From Methylococcaceae bacterium (GTDB lineage: Bacteria; Pseudomonadota; Gammaproteobacteria; Methylococcales; Methylomonadaceae): a stretch of DNA of 21,749 nt. Shown piece after piece: positions 6,250-14,920 of this stretch. The translations under genes were made by a program, and so were the position numbers. The DNA is taken from NCBI GenBank assembly GCA_947505055.1, contig CANNLO010000043.1:1-21749 (forward strand). The letters run 5' to 3'. The notes under the pieces were generated by a model, which was given only the letters and a program-made list of their open reading frames with translations, had not been told where the DNA came from and did not search any database. How positions within the stretch are numbered: the stretch's first letter is position 1; the number at the start of each line of letters is the position of its first letter.

Positions 6250-8532
6250 TTATTTACTCATCCGTGCTTTAGCAAAAACGTCTGCCATAGTGCCTTGGAT
6301 TGGAATTTGCGGCTTGGGTTTATCATCGGACTTTTTTTGTTGATTCCGTTCGGGTCTGACTTCGCTAGCTTCAGGATTGGTTTTCATGGACAAGGCTATG
6401 CGTTTTCGTTCGACATTGACTTCCATGACGGTGACTTTGACCATATCACCGGTTTTAACGGCATCTCTGGGATCTTTGACAAAGTTATCTGATAAATGGG
6501 AGATATGCACCAGACCATCCTGATGCACGCCAATGTCAACAAAGGCACCGAAGTTGGCGACATTGGTTACTACGCCGTCCAGTTTCATGCCAACCACAAG
6601 ATCGGTTATTTTCTCGATACCGGCCTTGAATTCAACGCTTTTAAATTCCGGCCTCGGATCGCGGCCAGGTTTTTCGAGTTCTTGCAAAATGTCGGTGACT
6701 GTTGGCAAACCAAAATGTTCATTGGTGTATTGTCCAGGATTTAAACCTCTTAAAAACTGACTCTGGCCAATCAAATCGCGTATTGATTTTCCGGTGTCGG
6801 CAATGATTGCTTCAACTACAGGATAAGCTTCAGGATGTACGGAAGAGGCATCCAGCGGGTTATCACCATTCATGATGCGAAGAAATCCTGCCGCCTGTTC
6901 ATAAGCCTTTTCACCTAAACGGGGGACTTTTTTCAATTGCTTACGATTGGCAAACGGGCCGTTTTCATTACGAAAAATAACAATATTTTCGCTGATACTG
7001 GCAGACAAACCGGAGACCTGTTTCAACAAAGACACTGAGGCGGTATTTACATCAACGCCAACCGCGTTAACACAATCCTCGACTACGGTATCCAGGCCTT
7101 TGGCCAGCTGAACTTGATTGATGTCATGCTGATACTGGCCAACGCCGATCGATTTTGGATCGATTTTAACAAGTTCCGCCAAGGGATCCTGCAAGCGTCT
7201 GGCGATGGAAACAGCACCCCGCAAAGTGACGTCCAAATCAGGAAATTCTTTGGCGGCCAGTTCAGACGCGGAATATACAGAAGCGCCGGCTTCCGACACG
7301 GTAATCTTGGTAAATTTAAGATCGCTGTGTTTTTTCATCACTTCGGCAACCAGCTGGTCGGTTTCTCTTGAACCTGTACCATTGCCTATACTGACCAAAT
7401 CAACTTTATATTTTTGGATTAATTTTGCAAGGGTATCAATCGATCCGTCCCAGTCCTTGCGTGGCGGATGCGGGTATATAGTGTCAGTGCCTAACACTTT
7501 TCCGGTTGGATCAACAATGGCAACCTTAACGCCGGTGCGGATGCCGGGATCCAGTCCCATCGTCGCCTTTGGCCCAGCAGGTGCAGCCAATAACAAGTCT
7601 CTTAAATTACTGGCGAAAACCCGAATGGCTTCGAGTTCCGCGGCTTCGCGCAATCTCAGTTTTAAATCCAGATCGATTCGGGTATAGAGTTTTATTTTCC
7701 AGGCGAAACGTGCTGTTTCTGCCAACCAGACATTGGCAGGTTTAGAGTTGTCAGTAATATTAAGCCGTAAGGTAACAAACTGAACGCAAAGATCATGCTC
7801 CAGTTTATCGTCAGTACCGGGTTTAAGGCTCAGGTTTAACATATCCTCATTGCGACCCCGAAATAAAGCCAATGCCCGGTGCGAAGGAATTTTGTTAATG
7901 GCTTCCTGGTAATCGAAATAATCTTTAAACTTTTCGGCGGCCTGTTCTTTTCCGCTTACAACAGTGGCATGGATGATGCCTTTTTGCCAGATACGTTCGC
8001 GCAGTTCGGCCAATAATTCGGCTTCCTCAGAGATGCGTTCCATGATAATTTGTCTGGCGCCATCCAAGGCTACAGCGGTGTCGACTACACCTTTTTCTGC
8101 ATTAATATAAGCGGCCGCAACTTGTTCCGGGATCAGGCAACGATCTGCCAACAAGGCATCAGCTAGAGGTTCAAGTCCTGCTTCGCGGGCAATTTGCGCT
8201 TTAGTCCGACGTTTGGGTTTGAAAGGTAAATATAAATCTTCAAGTAGCGTTTTGGTGTCGGCATCCAAAATGGCTTTTTCCAGTTCTGGTGTCAATTTGC
8301 CTTGAGAGTTAATGCTATCCAGAATGGTTTTACGCCGGGCGTTAAGCTCACGCAAATAGCCCAAACGTTCTTCCAGCAGTCTTAATTGTGTGTCGTCCAA
8401 GCCACCGGTCACTTCTTTTCGATAGCGGGAAATAAATGGAACAGTCGCTCCTTCATCCAGCAATTCGACAGCAGCGCTGACTTGCTTGATATTAACGGCT
8501 AATTCTTGGGCAATTCGGTGGAGTACGTCCAT
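6250..8532 (-). CDS. tex: Tex, RNA-binding transcription accessory protein
   Basis: The 760-residue protein is a full-length Tex, the bacterial relative of eukaryotic Spt6, a cytoplasmic nucleic-acid-binding factor implicated in transcription. The N-terminal helical region contains the typical 'VPFISRYRKEVTGGLDD' (31-47) and 'LYLPFKPKRRTKAQIAREAGLEPLAD' type segment (100-125). A YqgF/RNase H-like domain follows, with GLDPGIRTG at 326-334. Next are helix-hairpin-helix segments (about 485-560) including 'VGVDVNTAS' and 'LKKVPRLGEKAYEQAAGFLR'. The S1 RNA-binding domain (about 648-717) carries 'GVVTNVANFGAFVDIGVHQD' and 'GLVHISHLS'. The C-terminal tail is basic and ends near residue 760. The ATG fits the family start (MDVLHRIAQEL); only a weak GAA-rich ribosome site precedes it. 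It lies between the TIGR04073-type gene and a repeat-containing spacer before tpx. Confidence 0.97.
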   Translation of the reverse strand: MDVLHRIAQELAVNIKQVSAAVELLDEGATVPFISRYRKEVTGGLDDTQLRLLEERLGYLRELNARRKTILDSINSQGKLTPELEKAILDADTKTLLEDLYLPFKPKRRTKAQIAREAGLEPLADALLADRCLIPEQVAAAYINAEKGVVDTAVALDGARQIIMERISEEAELLAELRERIWQKGIIHATVVSGKEQAAEKFKDYFDYQEAINKIPSHRALALFRGRNEDMLNLSLKPGTDDKLEHDLCVQFVTLRLNITDNSKPANVWLAETARFAWKIKLYTRIDLDLKLRLREAAELEAIRVFASNLRDLLLAAPAGPKATMGLDPGIRTGVKVAIVDPTGKVLGTDTIYPHPPRKDWDGSIDTLAKLIQKYKVDLVSIGNGTGSRETDQLVAEVMKKHSDLKFTKITVSEAGASVYSASELAAKEFPDLDVTLRGAVSIARRLQDPLAELVKIDPKSIGVGQYQHDINQVQLAKGLDTVVEDCVNAVGVDVNTASVSLLKQVSGLSASISENIVIFRNENGPFANRKQLKKVPRLGEKAYEQAAGFLRIMNGDNPLDASSVHPEAYPVVEAIIADTGKSIRDLIGQSQFLRGLNPGQYTNEHFGLPTVTDILQELEKPGRDPRPEFKSVEFKAGIEKITDLVVGMKLDGVVTNVANFGAFVDIGVHQDGLVHISHLSDNFVKDPRDAVKTGDMVKVTVMEVNVERKRIALSMKTNPEASEVRPERNQQKKSDDKPKPQIPIQGTMADVFAKARMSK

Positions 8533-8567
8533 TTATGGGGTTCTTTCTAATATTTATGTGGATTTTA

Positions 8568-8580
8568 AGTGCGAAGCACT
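8568..8580. repeat. Small hairpin in the tex leader
   Basis: AGTGC-GAA-GCACT forms a perfect 5-base stem with a 3-base loop, 36 bases upstream of the tex start codon. Its GCGAAGC core is complementary to GCTTCGC in the neighbouring palindromic repeat (8650-8656), so the two could compete for pairing in the transcript. Confidence 0.4.
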
Positions 8581-8602
8581 GTTAGCTTAAATCGCAACGA
8601 CA

Positions 8603-8671
8603 TTGCATAGGTGTTGAACAAAGTGAAGCGCATCTATTGCGATTGACACGCTTCGCCCCTCATCTTACGCA
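8603..8671. repeat. Imperfect palindromic intergenic repeat between tpx and tex
   Basis: This spacer element has nested inverted sequences: imperfect outer ends (TTGCATAGGTG against CATCTTACGCA) and GAAGCG (8625-8630) facing CGCTTC (8649-8654). In addition AATCGCAA (8590-8597) pairs with TTGCGATT (8637-8644). The core text 'GTGTTGAACAAAGTGAAGCG' closely resembles a repeat I recall from intergenic regions of several gammaproteobacteria ('...GAACGAAGTGAAGCGCATC...'). That resemblance is from memory and untested. It has no T-run, so it is not a standard terminator. Confidence 0.5.
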
Positions 8672-8687
8672 GTACTTGAACTCCGTT

Positions 8688-9182
8688 TTACAACACCGCT
8701 AGGGCGTGTTCATAATCCGGCTCATCTGCAATTTCACCAACCAACTGCGTATAGAGCACTTTATCGTTTTCATCAATAATGACGATGGCTCGGGCAGTCA
8801 AACCTGCAAGGAAGGTATCGACGATATTAACACCATAATCTTGGCCAAAACTGGAACGAAAAGTTGAAAGCGGAATGACATCTTTTAAGCCTTCCGATTC
8901 ACAAAACCGGCTTTGTGCAAAAGGCAGGTCGGCAGAAATAGCCAACACCACGGTATTATTCAGATGCGAGGCCTTTTGATTGAATTTACGGGTGGAGGCG
9001 GCGCAGGTTGGGGTGTCAAGGCTGGGTACGATATTGAGTACTTTTCTTTTTCCGGCATAGGTTGCAAGAGTAACATCGACCAACTCGCGACTAGTCAGAG
9101 AAAATGCCGGAGCATCGCTGCCTACTGCAGGCAATTCGCCAGAGGTGTTAAGAGGTTTGCCTTGGAAGGTGATGGTAGCCAT
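8688..9182 (-). CDS. tpx: Thiol peroxidase Tpx (atypical 2-Cys peroxiredoxin)
   Basis: The 164-residue protein reduces hydrogen peroxide and organic hydroperoxides using thioredoxin. Family features are complete: the start '[18 protein letters not shown]', the active-site segment 'PSLDTPTC' with peroxidatic Cys60, and the resolving Cys94 in 'RFCESEGL'. The spacing matches Tpx of Escherichia coli (168 residues, Cys61 and Cys95). The conserved Thr57 and the Arg in 'SRFC' support activity. There is no signal peptide, although some Tpx proteins have been reported in the periplasm; a cytoplasmic location is more likely here. The start is well supported by AGAGGAA 8 bases before the ATG. It lies downstream of der on the same strand but with 112 bases between them, and probably has its own promoter. 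Confidence 0.97.
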   Translation of the reverse strand: MATITFQGKPLNTSGELPAVGSDAPAFSLTSRELVDVTLATYAGKRKVLNIVPSLDTPTCAASTRKFNQKASHLNNTVVLAISADLPFAQSRFCESEGLKDVIPLSTFRSSFGQDYGVNIVDTFLAGLTARAIVIIDENDKVLYTQLVGEIADEPDYEHALAVL

Positions 9183-9294
9183 GAGTATTTCCTCTAGTGG
9201 TTTGTTTAGGAATGGAAAATATATATTACATTTGTAGTTGATTCGATTGAGAGAGGCGCGCGCATGTCTAGTCCTACTGCTTCAGCCTTTAAAC

Positions 9295-10692
9295 TTAATC
9301 CCTGCTTTTGCTCTTAACCCGCTTCATAAGGCGTTCCTTCTTTTTTACCTGCCAATCGGTCAGTTTGTTCTTTTGTCCGTGAAACGGATTAACTGGCGAT
9401 TTAAAGACCAAGCGTATCGGGGTTCCTACCAGCCCCATTTTGTCCCGATAATAGTTCATTAAATAACGCTTGTACGATTCCGGTAAGACATCGGTTTGTA
9501 TACCGTGAATCACGACAATCGGCGGATTTCTTCCGCCCTGATGGGCATATTTTAATTTAATTCTACGCGAATTAATGATTGGCGGTTGATGAGCTGTGGT
9601 TGCTTCTTTGAGGATTCGGGTTAATACGGGTGTCGACATATCGAGCATGGCCGCCGCATACAATTGCTGTACGACATCAAACATTTTGCCAACGCCACTG
9701 CCATGCAGTGCAGAAATAGGATGTTTTTCGGCAAACTCAAGGAACGACAGCTTCACATCGAGTTGACGATTAATCGTAATCTTTTGCTCGGCGCTAATGC
9801 CGTCCCATTTGTTCAGTCCGATAATCAAGGCTCTACCAGCTTCCAATACCAAGCCTAACAAATGCGCGTCTTGATCGGTGATGCCTTCTTGCGCATCGAT
9901 CAAATAAATCACAACATTGGATTTTTCAATCGCCTGCAATGATTTAATAACACTAAACTTTTCGATGGTCTCTGATATTTTCGATCTTCTGCGCATCCCG
10001 GCGGTATCGACCAGCGTAAACAGCTTGCCATTACGTTCAAAAGGTATGTAAATGCTGTCGCGTGTTGTTCCGGGTTCATCAAAAACAATAACGCGTTCTT
10101 CACCCAGTAAACGATTGACTAACGTCGATTTACCGACATTAGGACGTCCAACTACGGCGATACCAATCCCGCCGTGTGTCTCTTCAACAATACTTGCGTC
10201 AGCAGGTAACAACTGATTAACTTTTTCCAGTAACTCAGGTATGCCTTTTCCATGGGAAGCAGCGATCTGCACCGGCTCGCCGAGTGCCAAAGAATAAAAA
10301 TCCGAGGCGGCCATATTGCCGTCAAGACCGTCAACTTTGTTTGTGACCAGTACTATCGGTTTTTGTAACTTGCGAAGTGTATCCGCAATCACCTTGTCGG
10401 ATGCACTTAAGCCCTCGCGGGCATCAACCATAAAGAACACAATATCGGCTTCTTCAAGTGCAACCTGCACCTGCTTTCTGGCAAAACTTTCTATGCCTTC
10501 AGCATCATCGGCAATACCCCCGGTATCAACAACCAGACAGGGACGGTCGCCAAGTTTGACACGGCCATATTGTCTGTCTCGGGTCAGGCCTGAAAAGTCC
10601 GCGACCAAGGCATCTCGGCTACGAGTTAAGTAATTGAATAAAGTTGATTTTCCAACATTAGGTCTCCCGACCAGAGCTATTACAGGTAACAT
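9295..10692 (-). CDS. der: Ribosome biogenesis GTPase Der (EngA)
   Basis: The 465-residue protein is the tandem-GTPase Der, needed for 50S ribosomal subunit assembly. The first G domain has GRPNVGKS (9-16), DTGG (56-59) and NKVD (118-121). The second has GRPNVGKS (182-189), DTAGM (229-233) and NKWD (294-297). A C-terminal KH-like domain (about 355-440) contains 'RRIKLKYAHQGGRNPPIVV' and 'PIRLVFKSPVNPF', and a basic tail ends the protein. Length and motif spacing are normal for the family. The ATG starts 4 bases after the bamB stop, so the two are translated from one transcript (hisS-yfgM-bamB-der order, as in other gammaproteobacteria). Confidence 0.98.
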   Translation of the reverse strand: MLPVIALVGRPNVGKSTLFNYLTRSRDALVADFSGLTRDRQYGRVKLGDRPCLVVDTGGIADDAEGIESFARKQVQVALEEADIVFFMVDAREGLSASDKVIADTLRKLQKPIVLVTNKVDGLDGNMAASDFYSLALGEPVQIAASHGKGIPELLEKVNQLLPADASIVEETHGGIGIAVVGRPNVGKSTLVNRLLGEERVIVFDEPGTTRDSIYIPFERNGKLFTLVDTAGMRRRSKISETIEKFSVIKSLQAIEKSNVVIYLIDAQEGITDQDAHLLGLVLEAGRALIIGLNKWDGISAEQKITINRQLDVKLSFLEFAEKHPISALHGSGVGKMFDVVQQLYAAAMLDMSTPVLTRILKEATTAHQPPIINSRRIKLKYAHQGGRNPPIVVIHGIQTDVLPESYKRYLMNYYRDKMGLVGTPIRLVFKSPVNPFHGQKNKLTDWQVKKKERLMKRVKSKSRD

Positions 10693-10696
10693 ATTT

Positions 10697-11944
10697 TTAT
10701 TTAACTTTTATCGCGGCGAGAGTGCCATCTTTTGCATAAACATAAACAATGCCATCCAACACGACAGGTTTGGCATCGATTGGAACATCCGTGACTTGTA
10801 CGCGGCCCATTTGTCGGCCATCAGTGCTAGACAACCAATGCACATAACCTTCAAGATCCCCAACCACTACATAATTTTCGTAAGCAACAGGCGCTGTTAA
10901 CCTCCTTTGATGCAACTCTTTTTGCTGCCACATTGAAGCGCCATTCCGTTGATCCAATTGCCAGACATGGCTTTCAGAATCAGTCAGAAATAAATATCTA
11001 AAATCATTGCCCAAGCCCGAATGCGAGGAAATGGCATCATTACGCCACATTACATCGCCATCTGATTCTGATATAGCCGCTATACCACCCTGATAACTAG
11101 CCACGTAAATCACGCCATTTATATGGAGAGGATCTACATCAAGATCGACCAGTCGTTCAATTTCAGAGCGTCCTTTGGGAATGGCAATACTGGTTTCCCA
11201 AACGTATTTCCCGTTGACCAATTTCAAGGCCATTAACTTGCCGTTATCATAGCCACCGATAACATTATCCTCAGCAATCAGCGGCGACCCTGTTCCCCTA
11301 ATACTTAAAGCCGGCACATTGCGCTCGTAATTCCAGCGCTTGCCTCCAGTCTTTTCATCAAGAGCAAATAAAGAGCCATCTGTAGTACGAATCACAACGA
11401 TATTTTTGGCGATAACAGGCACCGAAAGCACTTCGCTGGAAACTGCGGCTTTCCATAAAACTGCACCGCTTTCAATATTTAAAGCGACTACCTCTGCATC
11501 ACTGGAACCCAAAATTACAGCTTCTGAACCCAGACCCGGACCACCGGAAAAATGAACTTCTGTTTTGGTTTCCCAGATTAACTTACCAGTAGTCAGGCTT
11601 CTAGCCTGAACCCGGCCTTCACGATCCGCCGCAATAATTTTTCCACTACCTATTACCGGAATCAATTTTAAGGATTGTTCATCAGCACCTACGCCAACTG
11701 ACTCTTTCCAAAGAACCTCAAGTTTTATTTCAGGAGCGGGCACTGAGTCAACCAAAACAGCAGGTGGATCAGCGTTGTCTTCACCGCCCCGAAAATAATC
11801 GGTAATGCCTGAAACAGATTCGCCCAGCGTATCAAAAGTCGCACAACCGGTTAACAAGTTGATAAGCAAAAACACACAAAAAAACGATGAAACACGTTTG
11901 ATATTTTGCCTTTCGCTTTTTACCTGTTTCATAAAATTAGTCAT
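10697..11944 (-). CDS. bamB: Outer-membrane assembly lipoprotein BamB
   Basis: The 415-residue protein is the beta-propeller lipoprotein of the BAM complex, which inserts beta-barrel proteins into the outer membrane. A lipoprotein signal ends in the lipobox LLTGC, giving the lipidated Cys34. The rest carries repeated PQQ-like propeller blades, seen as recurring 'GxLxALDxxTGxxxW' patterns: 'GRVQARSLTTGKLIWET', 'AEVVALNIESGAVLWKA', 'GSLFALDEKTGGKRW' and so on to 'GTLAAIKVK' at the end. The start ATG overlaps the yfgM stop by one base (TAATG), which suggests translational coupling; Met5 is an alternative start giving a shorter signal peptide. Next to der and yfgM, as in relatives. Confidence 0.96.
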   Translation of the reverse strand: MTNFMKQVKSERQNIKRVSSFFCVFLLINLLTGCATFDTLGESVSGITDYFRGGEDNADPPAVLVDSVPAPEIKLEVLWKESVGVGADEQSLKLIPVIGSGKIIAADREGRVQARSLTTGKLIWETKTEVHFSGGPGLGSEAVILGSSDAEVVALNIESGAVLWKAAVSSEVLSVPVIAKNIVVIRTTDGSLFALDEKTGGKRWNYERNVPALSIRGTGSPLIAEDNVIGGYDNGKLMALKLVNGKYVWETSIAIPKGRSEIERLVDLDVDPLHINGVIYVASYQGGIAAISESDGDVMWRNDAISSHSGLGNDFRYLFLTDSESHVWQLDQRNGASMWQQKELHQRRLTAPVAYENYVVVGDLEGYVHWLSSTDGRQMGRVQVTDVPIDAKPVVLDGIVYVYAKDGTLAAIKVK

Positions 11945-12591
11945 TATTTGTTGTTTTCCAGCTTTTCTTGAGCAGTTAGATCATCAATTTTGAACTGCAA
12001 CAAAGGCGACGGCTGGCCATTTCGTAATGCATTTTGATATGAAGTACGCGCTTCATCCAATCGATCCAGGGCAACATACAAATCGCCAACCAATTCATCA
12101 AAATTAGCTGAATAATTGGCCGACGTTTTGGCATCGACTTCGTTAATAATCTGCAGGCCTTGTTCGTATTCACCCGTAGCGAGCATTAAACGAACCAATC
12201 TGATTTTGGCAATATTACTTAATTGTTTGTTAGGATTTGCTGCAAGTGTCTTTAAAATCTCCTTTGCTGCTGGAATATCACCTTCCTGGGCCTTTAATTT
12301 AGCCTGTAACAATCCGCTAAAAGTTGCGTATTCAGAATCCTTAAATTGCTCCTGCATACGTTGGCTTAACTTTTCTATGCTGTCTTTTTTATTTTCAGTC
12401 TCGGCTTTCAATAATTGTTCATACATTTGAGAAGCTTGCGAGGCTTGTTCTTTTTTATGAGTCTGCCAGTAATTCCAGCTCATAATAATGACCATCCCCA
12501 TACCTAAACCAACGAGGGTTGCAGTTGAGTTTTCTTTCCACCATCTTTTTAAGGCTTCAACCTGTTCTTCTTCTGTTTCGTAAATTTCCAC
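11944..12591 (-). CDS. yfgM: YfgM, SecYEG-associated periplasmic TPR protein
   Basis: The 215-residue protein is the ancillary SecYEG translocon subunit YfgM, which with PpiD is thought to help hand over secreted proteins. The N-terminus 'MEIYETEEEQVEALKRWW' matches the family closely, so the GTG at 12589-12591 is the real start. A single membrane segment (about 23-40) is followed by 'WNYWQTHKKEQA'. The periplasmic part is helical with tetratricopeptide-like repeats: 'AKLKAQEGDIPAAKEILKTL' and 'VGDLYVALDRLDEARTSYQN'. An AAGAGAAAA ribosome-site-like stretch precedes the GTG. It lies 113 bases after hisS, and its stop overlaps the start of bamB by one base. Confidence 0.94.
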   Translation of the reverse strand: MEIYETEEEQVEALKRWWKENSTATLVGLGMGMVIIMSWNYWQTHKKEQASQASQMYEQLLKAETENKKDSIEKLSQRMQEQFKDSEYATFSGLLQAKLKAQEGDIPAAKEILKTLAANPNKQLSNIAKIRLVRLMLATGEYEQGLQIINEVDAKTSANYSANFDELVGDLYVALDRLDEARTSYQNALRNGQPSPLLQFKIDDLTAQEKLENNK

Positions 12592-12704
12592 TTGATTTTC
12601 TCTTGTTTAATAATTAAAAAATTTTTTACTAATCATAAGGTTGTACAAAAATACAAATGTTTGCACGGATTTAATCTAAAGCTTTTGGTTAAAACTTGTT
12701 CTAA

Positions 12705-13985
12705 TCAGTTAAACCCATGTTCAATCATAAATTCAATTGCTTGCTGCTGAGACATGTTCTGCTGTTCCTGCTGATTATTTCGCAACGACTTGATCGCGAC
12801 TTCACCACGATCCGCTTCATCGTCACCCAAGATAATAGCTAATTGGGCACGGCTTTTATCCGCTTTTTTAAACTGACTTTTAAAACTGCCACCGCCGCAA
12901 TTTACCTGTAATTTCAGATTTGGGATTTCATTTCTGATGGTTTCAGCAAAACGTAAACCTTGCTGTTCGGCAATTTCACCGACCCGAATCATATACACAT
13001 CAACAGGACTGGGAAGCTTAATATTATCAAGGGTTTCCATGAGGGCCAAGAGTCGTTCAATACCCATTGCAAATCCAACTGCATGATTGGGCTTGCCACC
13101 TAATTGTTCAATCAAACCATCATAACGTCCGCCGGCACAAACAGTGCCCTGCGAACCGAGTTCGTCAGTGACCCATTCAAAAACAGTCTTGCTGTAATAA
13201 TCCAAACCACGCACTAATCGGGTATTCAGCTTATAGGCTATACCCAGACCATCAAGAATTGTAGTAATCGCCTTAAAATGCTGAAGACTCTCTTCACCTA
13301 AAAAGTCCATCAATTCAGGCGCGTTAGCGACAACAGACTGCATTGCAGGATTTTTGGTATCCAGTATTCGTAATGGATTGGTCTTTAATCGGCGTAAGCT
13401 GTCCTCATCCAGCTGGTTCAAATGACCCTCAAAATAGTTGACGAGACGTTCACGGTAAATTCCACGTTCTGCAATCGTACCCAAAGAATTAAGCTCTAAA
13501 CGTACTTTATCGCGAATACCCAGTTTTTTCCACAATCTGTCCATCAGCAGAATCAATTCCGCGTCAATATCTGGGCCTGCCATGCCATAGGTTTCAACAC
13601 CCAATTGAAAAAATTGGCGATAACGGCCTTTTTGCGGGCGCTCATGGCGATACATCGGCCCGTAATACCATAAACGGTGCACCTGATTATGTAATAATCC
13701 ATGCTCCAGACAGGCTCTAAGACAGCCCGCGGTCCCTTCCGGACGCAAAGTTAAGGAGTCGCCATTTCGGTCATCGAAGGTATACATTTCTTTTTCAACA
13801 ATATCGGTTACTTCACCGATAGAGCGTTTGAACAATTCGGTTTTTTCAACGATGGGTAGCCGAATTTCACTATAGCCATAAGCGCCAAGTACATCTCTGA
13901 TATTTTGTTCCGCATATTGCCAGAGCGGAGTTTGCTCGGGTAGCACATCGTGCATACCCCGAATTGCTTGGATATTGTTTGCCAT
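12705..13985 (-). CDS. hisS: Histidyl-tRNA synthetase
   Basis: The 426-residue class II synthetase attaches histidine to tRNA-His. All signature motifs are present: the start '[15 protein letters not shown]' (8-22), motif 2 '[15 protein letters not shown]' (78-92), '[15 protein letters not shown]' (111-125), the histidine-specific '[13 protein letters not shown]' (259-271), 'GGRYDGL' (285-291) and motif 3 'GFAMGIERL' (304-312). The C-terminal anticodon-binding domain runs from about 330 to the end, with '[22 protein letters not shown]'-type sequence split over about 370-392. The length is usual for the bacterial enzyme. There is no clear Shine-Dalgarno before the ATG. ispG, which often precedes hisS in gammaproteobacteria, is absent; a 173-base spacer separates hisS from pilW. 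Confidence 0.98.
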   Translation of the reverse strand: MANNIQAIRGMHDVLPEQTPLWQYAEQNIRDVLGAYGYSEIRLPIVEKTELFKRSIGEVTDIVEKEMYTFDDRNGDSLTLRPEGTAGCLRACLEHGLLHNQVHRLWYYGPMYRHERPQKGRYRQFFQLGVETYGMAGPDIDAELILLMDRLWKKLGIRDKVRLELNSLGTIAERGIYRERLVNYFEGHLNQLDEDSLRRLKTNPLRILDTKNPAMQSVVANAPELMDFLGEESLQHFKAITTILDGLGIAYKLNTRLVRGLDYYSKTVFEWVTDELGSQGTVCAGGRYDGLIEQLGGKPNHAVGFAMGIERLLALMETLDNIKLPSPVDVYMIRVGEIAEQQGLRFAETIRNEIPNLKLQVNCGGGSFKSQFKKADKSRAQLAIILGDDEADRGEVAIKSLRNNQQEQQNMSQQQAIEFMIEHGFN

Positions 13986-14051
13986 TTTAATTAAGTGGTT
14001 TGTAGCAGGTAAAGTTTTTATAACGGTTCGTTAAACACGAAATATATAAAG

Positions 14052-14101
14052 ATGAAAGGCAAAAGGCAAAAGTTGAAAACTTTAAAGATTGTGTCTTTCG
14101 T
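14052..14101. repeat. Short repeats in the pilW-hisS spacer
   Basis: The spacer contains a tandem GGCAAAA GGCAAAA (14059-14072), overlapping a perfect hairpin AAAGTT-GAA-AACTTT (14069-14083), and then GTGTCTTTCGT (14091-14101). That 11-mer also occurs in the secF-secD spacer at 17580-17590. No T-run follows the hairpin on the transcribed strand, so I do not call a terminator. Confidence 0.45.
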
Positions 14102-14158
14102 CTTAACACATGTTAAATTAATGTGGAAATACAACAGTCAGTTTTATCAATTAAATCG

Positions 14159-14920
14159 TCAAAACTCTTTAAGCATTGCCATTTTCTTCGCTTCATTGGA
14201 AAGCGGAAATTTTTCCAGTAACAGATTTTTGTATTCCCTGGCCAGTTCCTTATTGCCCAATGCACGTTCAGACTGGGCTGCCAGCCATAAGGTTTCAGCC
14301 GTATGAGCGGCAACGCCCAGATAACGTTGCAAATAACCTTTTGCCGCCCAGAAATCACCATTTTGATAAGCGATTTTTTGCATTTCCGATAAAGCCGGTG
14401 CATAGGTGTTATCAAGTTGCAACGCCTGTTTAAAATAATTTTCAGCCAGTTGTTTTTGCCCAAGACTGATCTGGCAGCGTCCTGCATTGGTTAAAGCCAT
14501 CCATTGTCTGTCATTTAGCGGGTTTGAACTGGCCTTGGCCAATAAAGTCATGCCTGTTTCCAATTGACCTTGTTCACAAAGAAACCGGCCAAGGTTATTT
14601 TGCACGCCTAAATCCTCTGGCGCCAAGTCCAGAGCAGTCTCATAATACTGTTTGGCCAAATCATTCTGATTTAACTTTTCATATAAAAAAGCCAAGGCAT
14701 TATGTGCCTGGGCATTACTTGAATTATTATTCAATGACAGCAACAAATTTTCCTTGGCCAGTTCCAGTTTGTTCATGCTTAAATAGCGCACCCCCAACTG
14801 AAGATGTATATCGGCCGGATCGTCACTTTTAGTAACGCTAGATGATCCGCAGGCAACCAAAGTCGCTAAAACCAGGCTCAGAGTTAAACGCCTCAATTTT
14901 ATTGCCGTCTCAAGTTGCAC
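14159..14920 (-). CDS. pilW: Type IV pilus biogenesis/stability lipoprotein PilW (PilF)
   Basis: The 253-residue protein is the TPR lipoprotein that pilots the type IV pilus secretin into the outer membrane. A basic-hydrophobic signal ends in LVACG, giving lipidated Cys24. Tetratricopeptide repeats fill residues 37 to about 245: '[20 protein letters not shown]', '[20 protein letters not shown]', '[20 protein letters not shown]' and '[20 protein letters not shown]' are clear units. The start is a GTG at 14918-14920, inside the end of rlmN, with which it overlaps by 11 bases; the pair is therefore translated from one message. The position after ndk-rlmN is typical for gammaproteobacteria, where rodZ and ispG usually follow; here hisS follows directly. 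Confidence 0.94.
   Translation of the reverse strand: MQLETAIKLRRLTLSLVLATLVACGSSSVTKSDDPADIHLQLGVRYLSMNKLELAKENLLLSLNNNSSNAQAHNALAFLYEKLNQNDLAKQYYETALDLAPEDLGVQNNLGRFLCEQGQLETGMTLLAKASSNPLNDRQWMALTNAGRCQISLGQKQLAENYFKQALQLDNTYAPALSEMQKIAYQNGDFWAAKGYLQRYLGVAAHTAETLWLAAQSERALGNKELAREYKNLLLEKFPLSNEAKKMAMLKEF

Noticed and set aside
7205..7687. Open frame of 160 residues on the plus strand
   Set aside because: It is antisense to the YqgF-like core of tex and has low-complexity Ser/Ala composition typical of a shadow.
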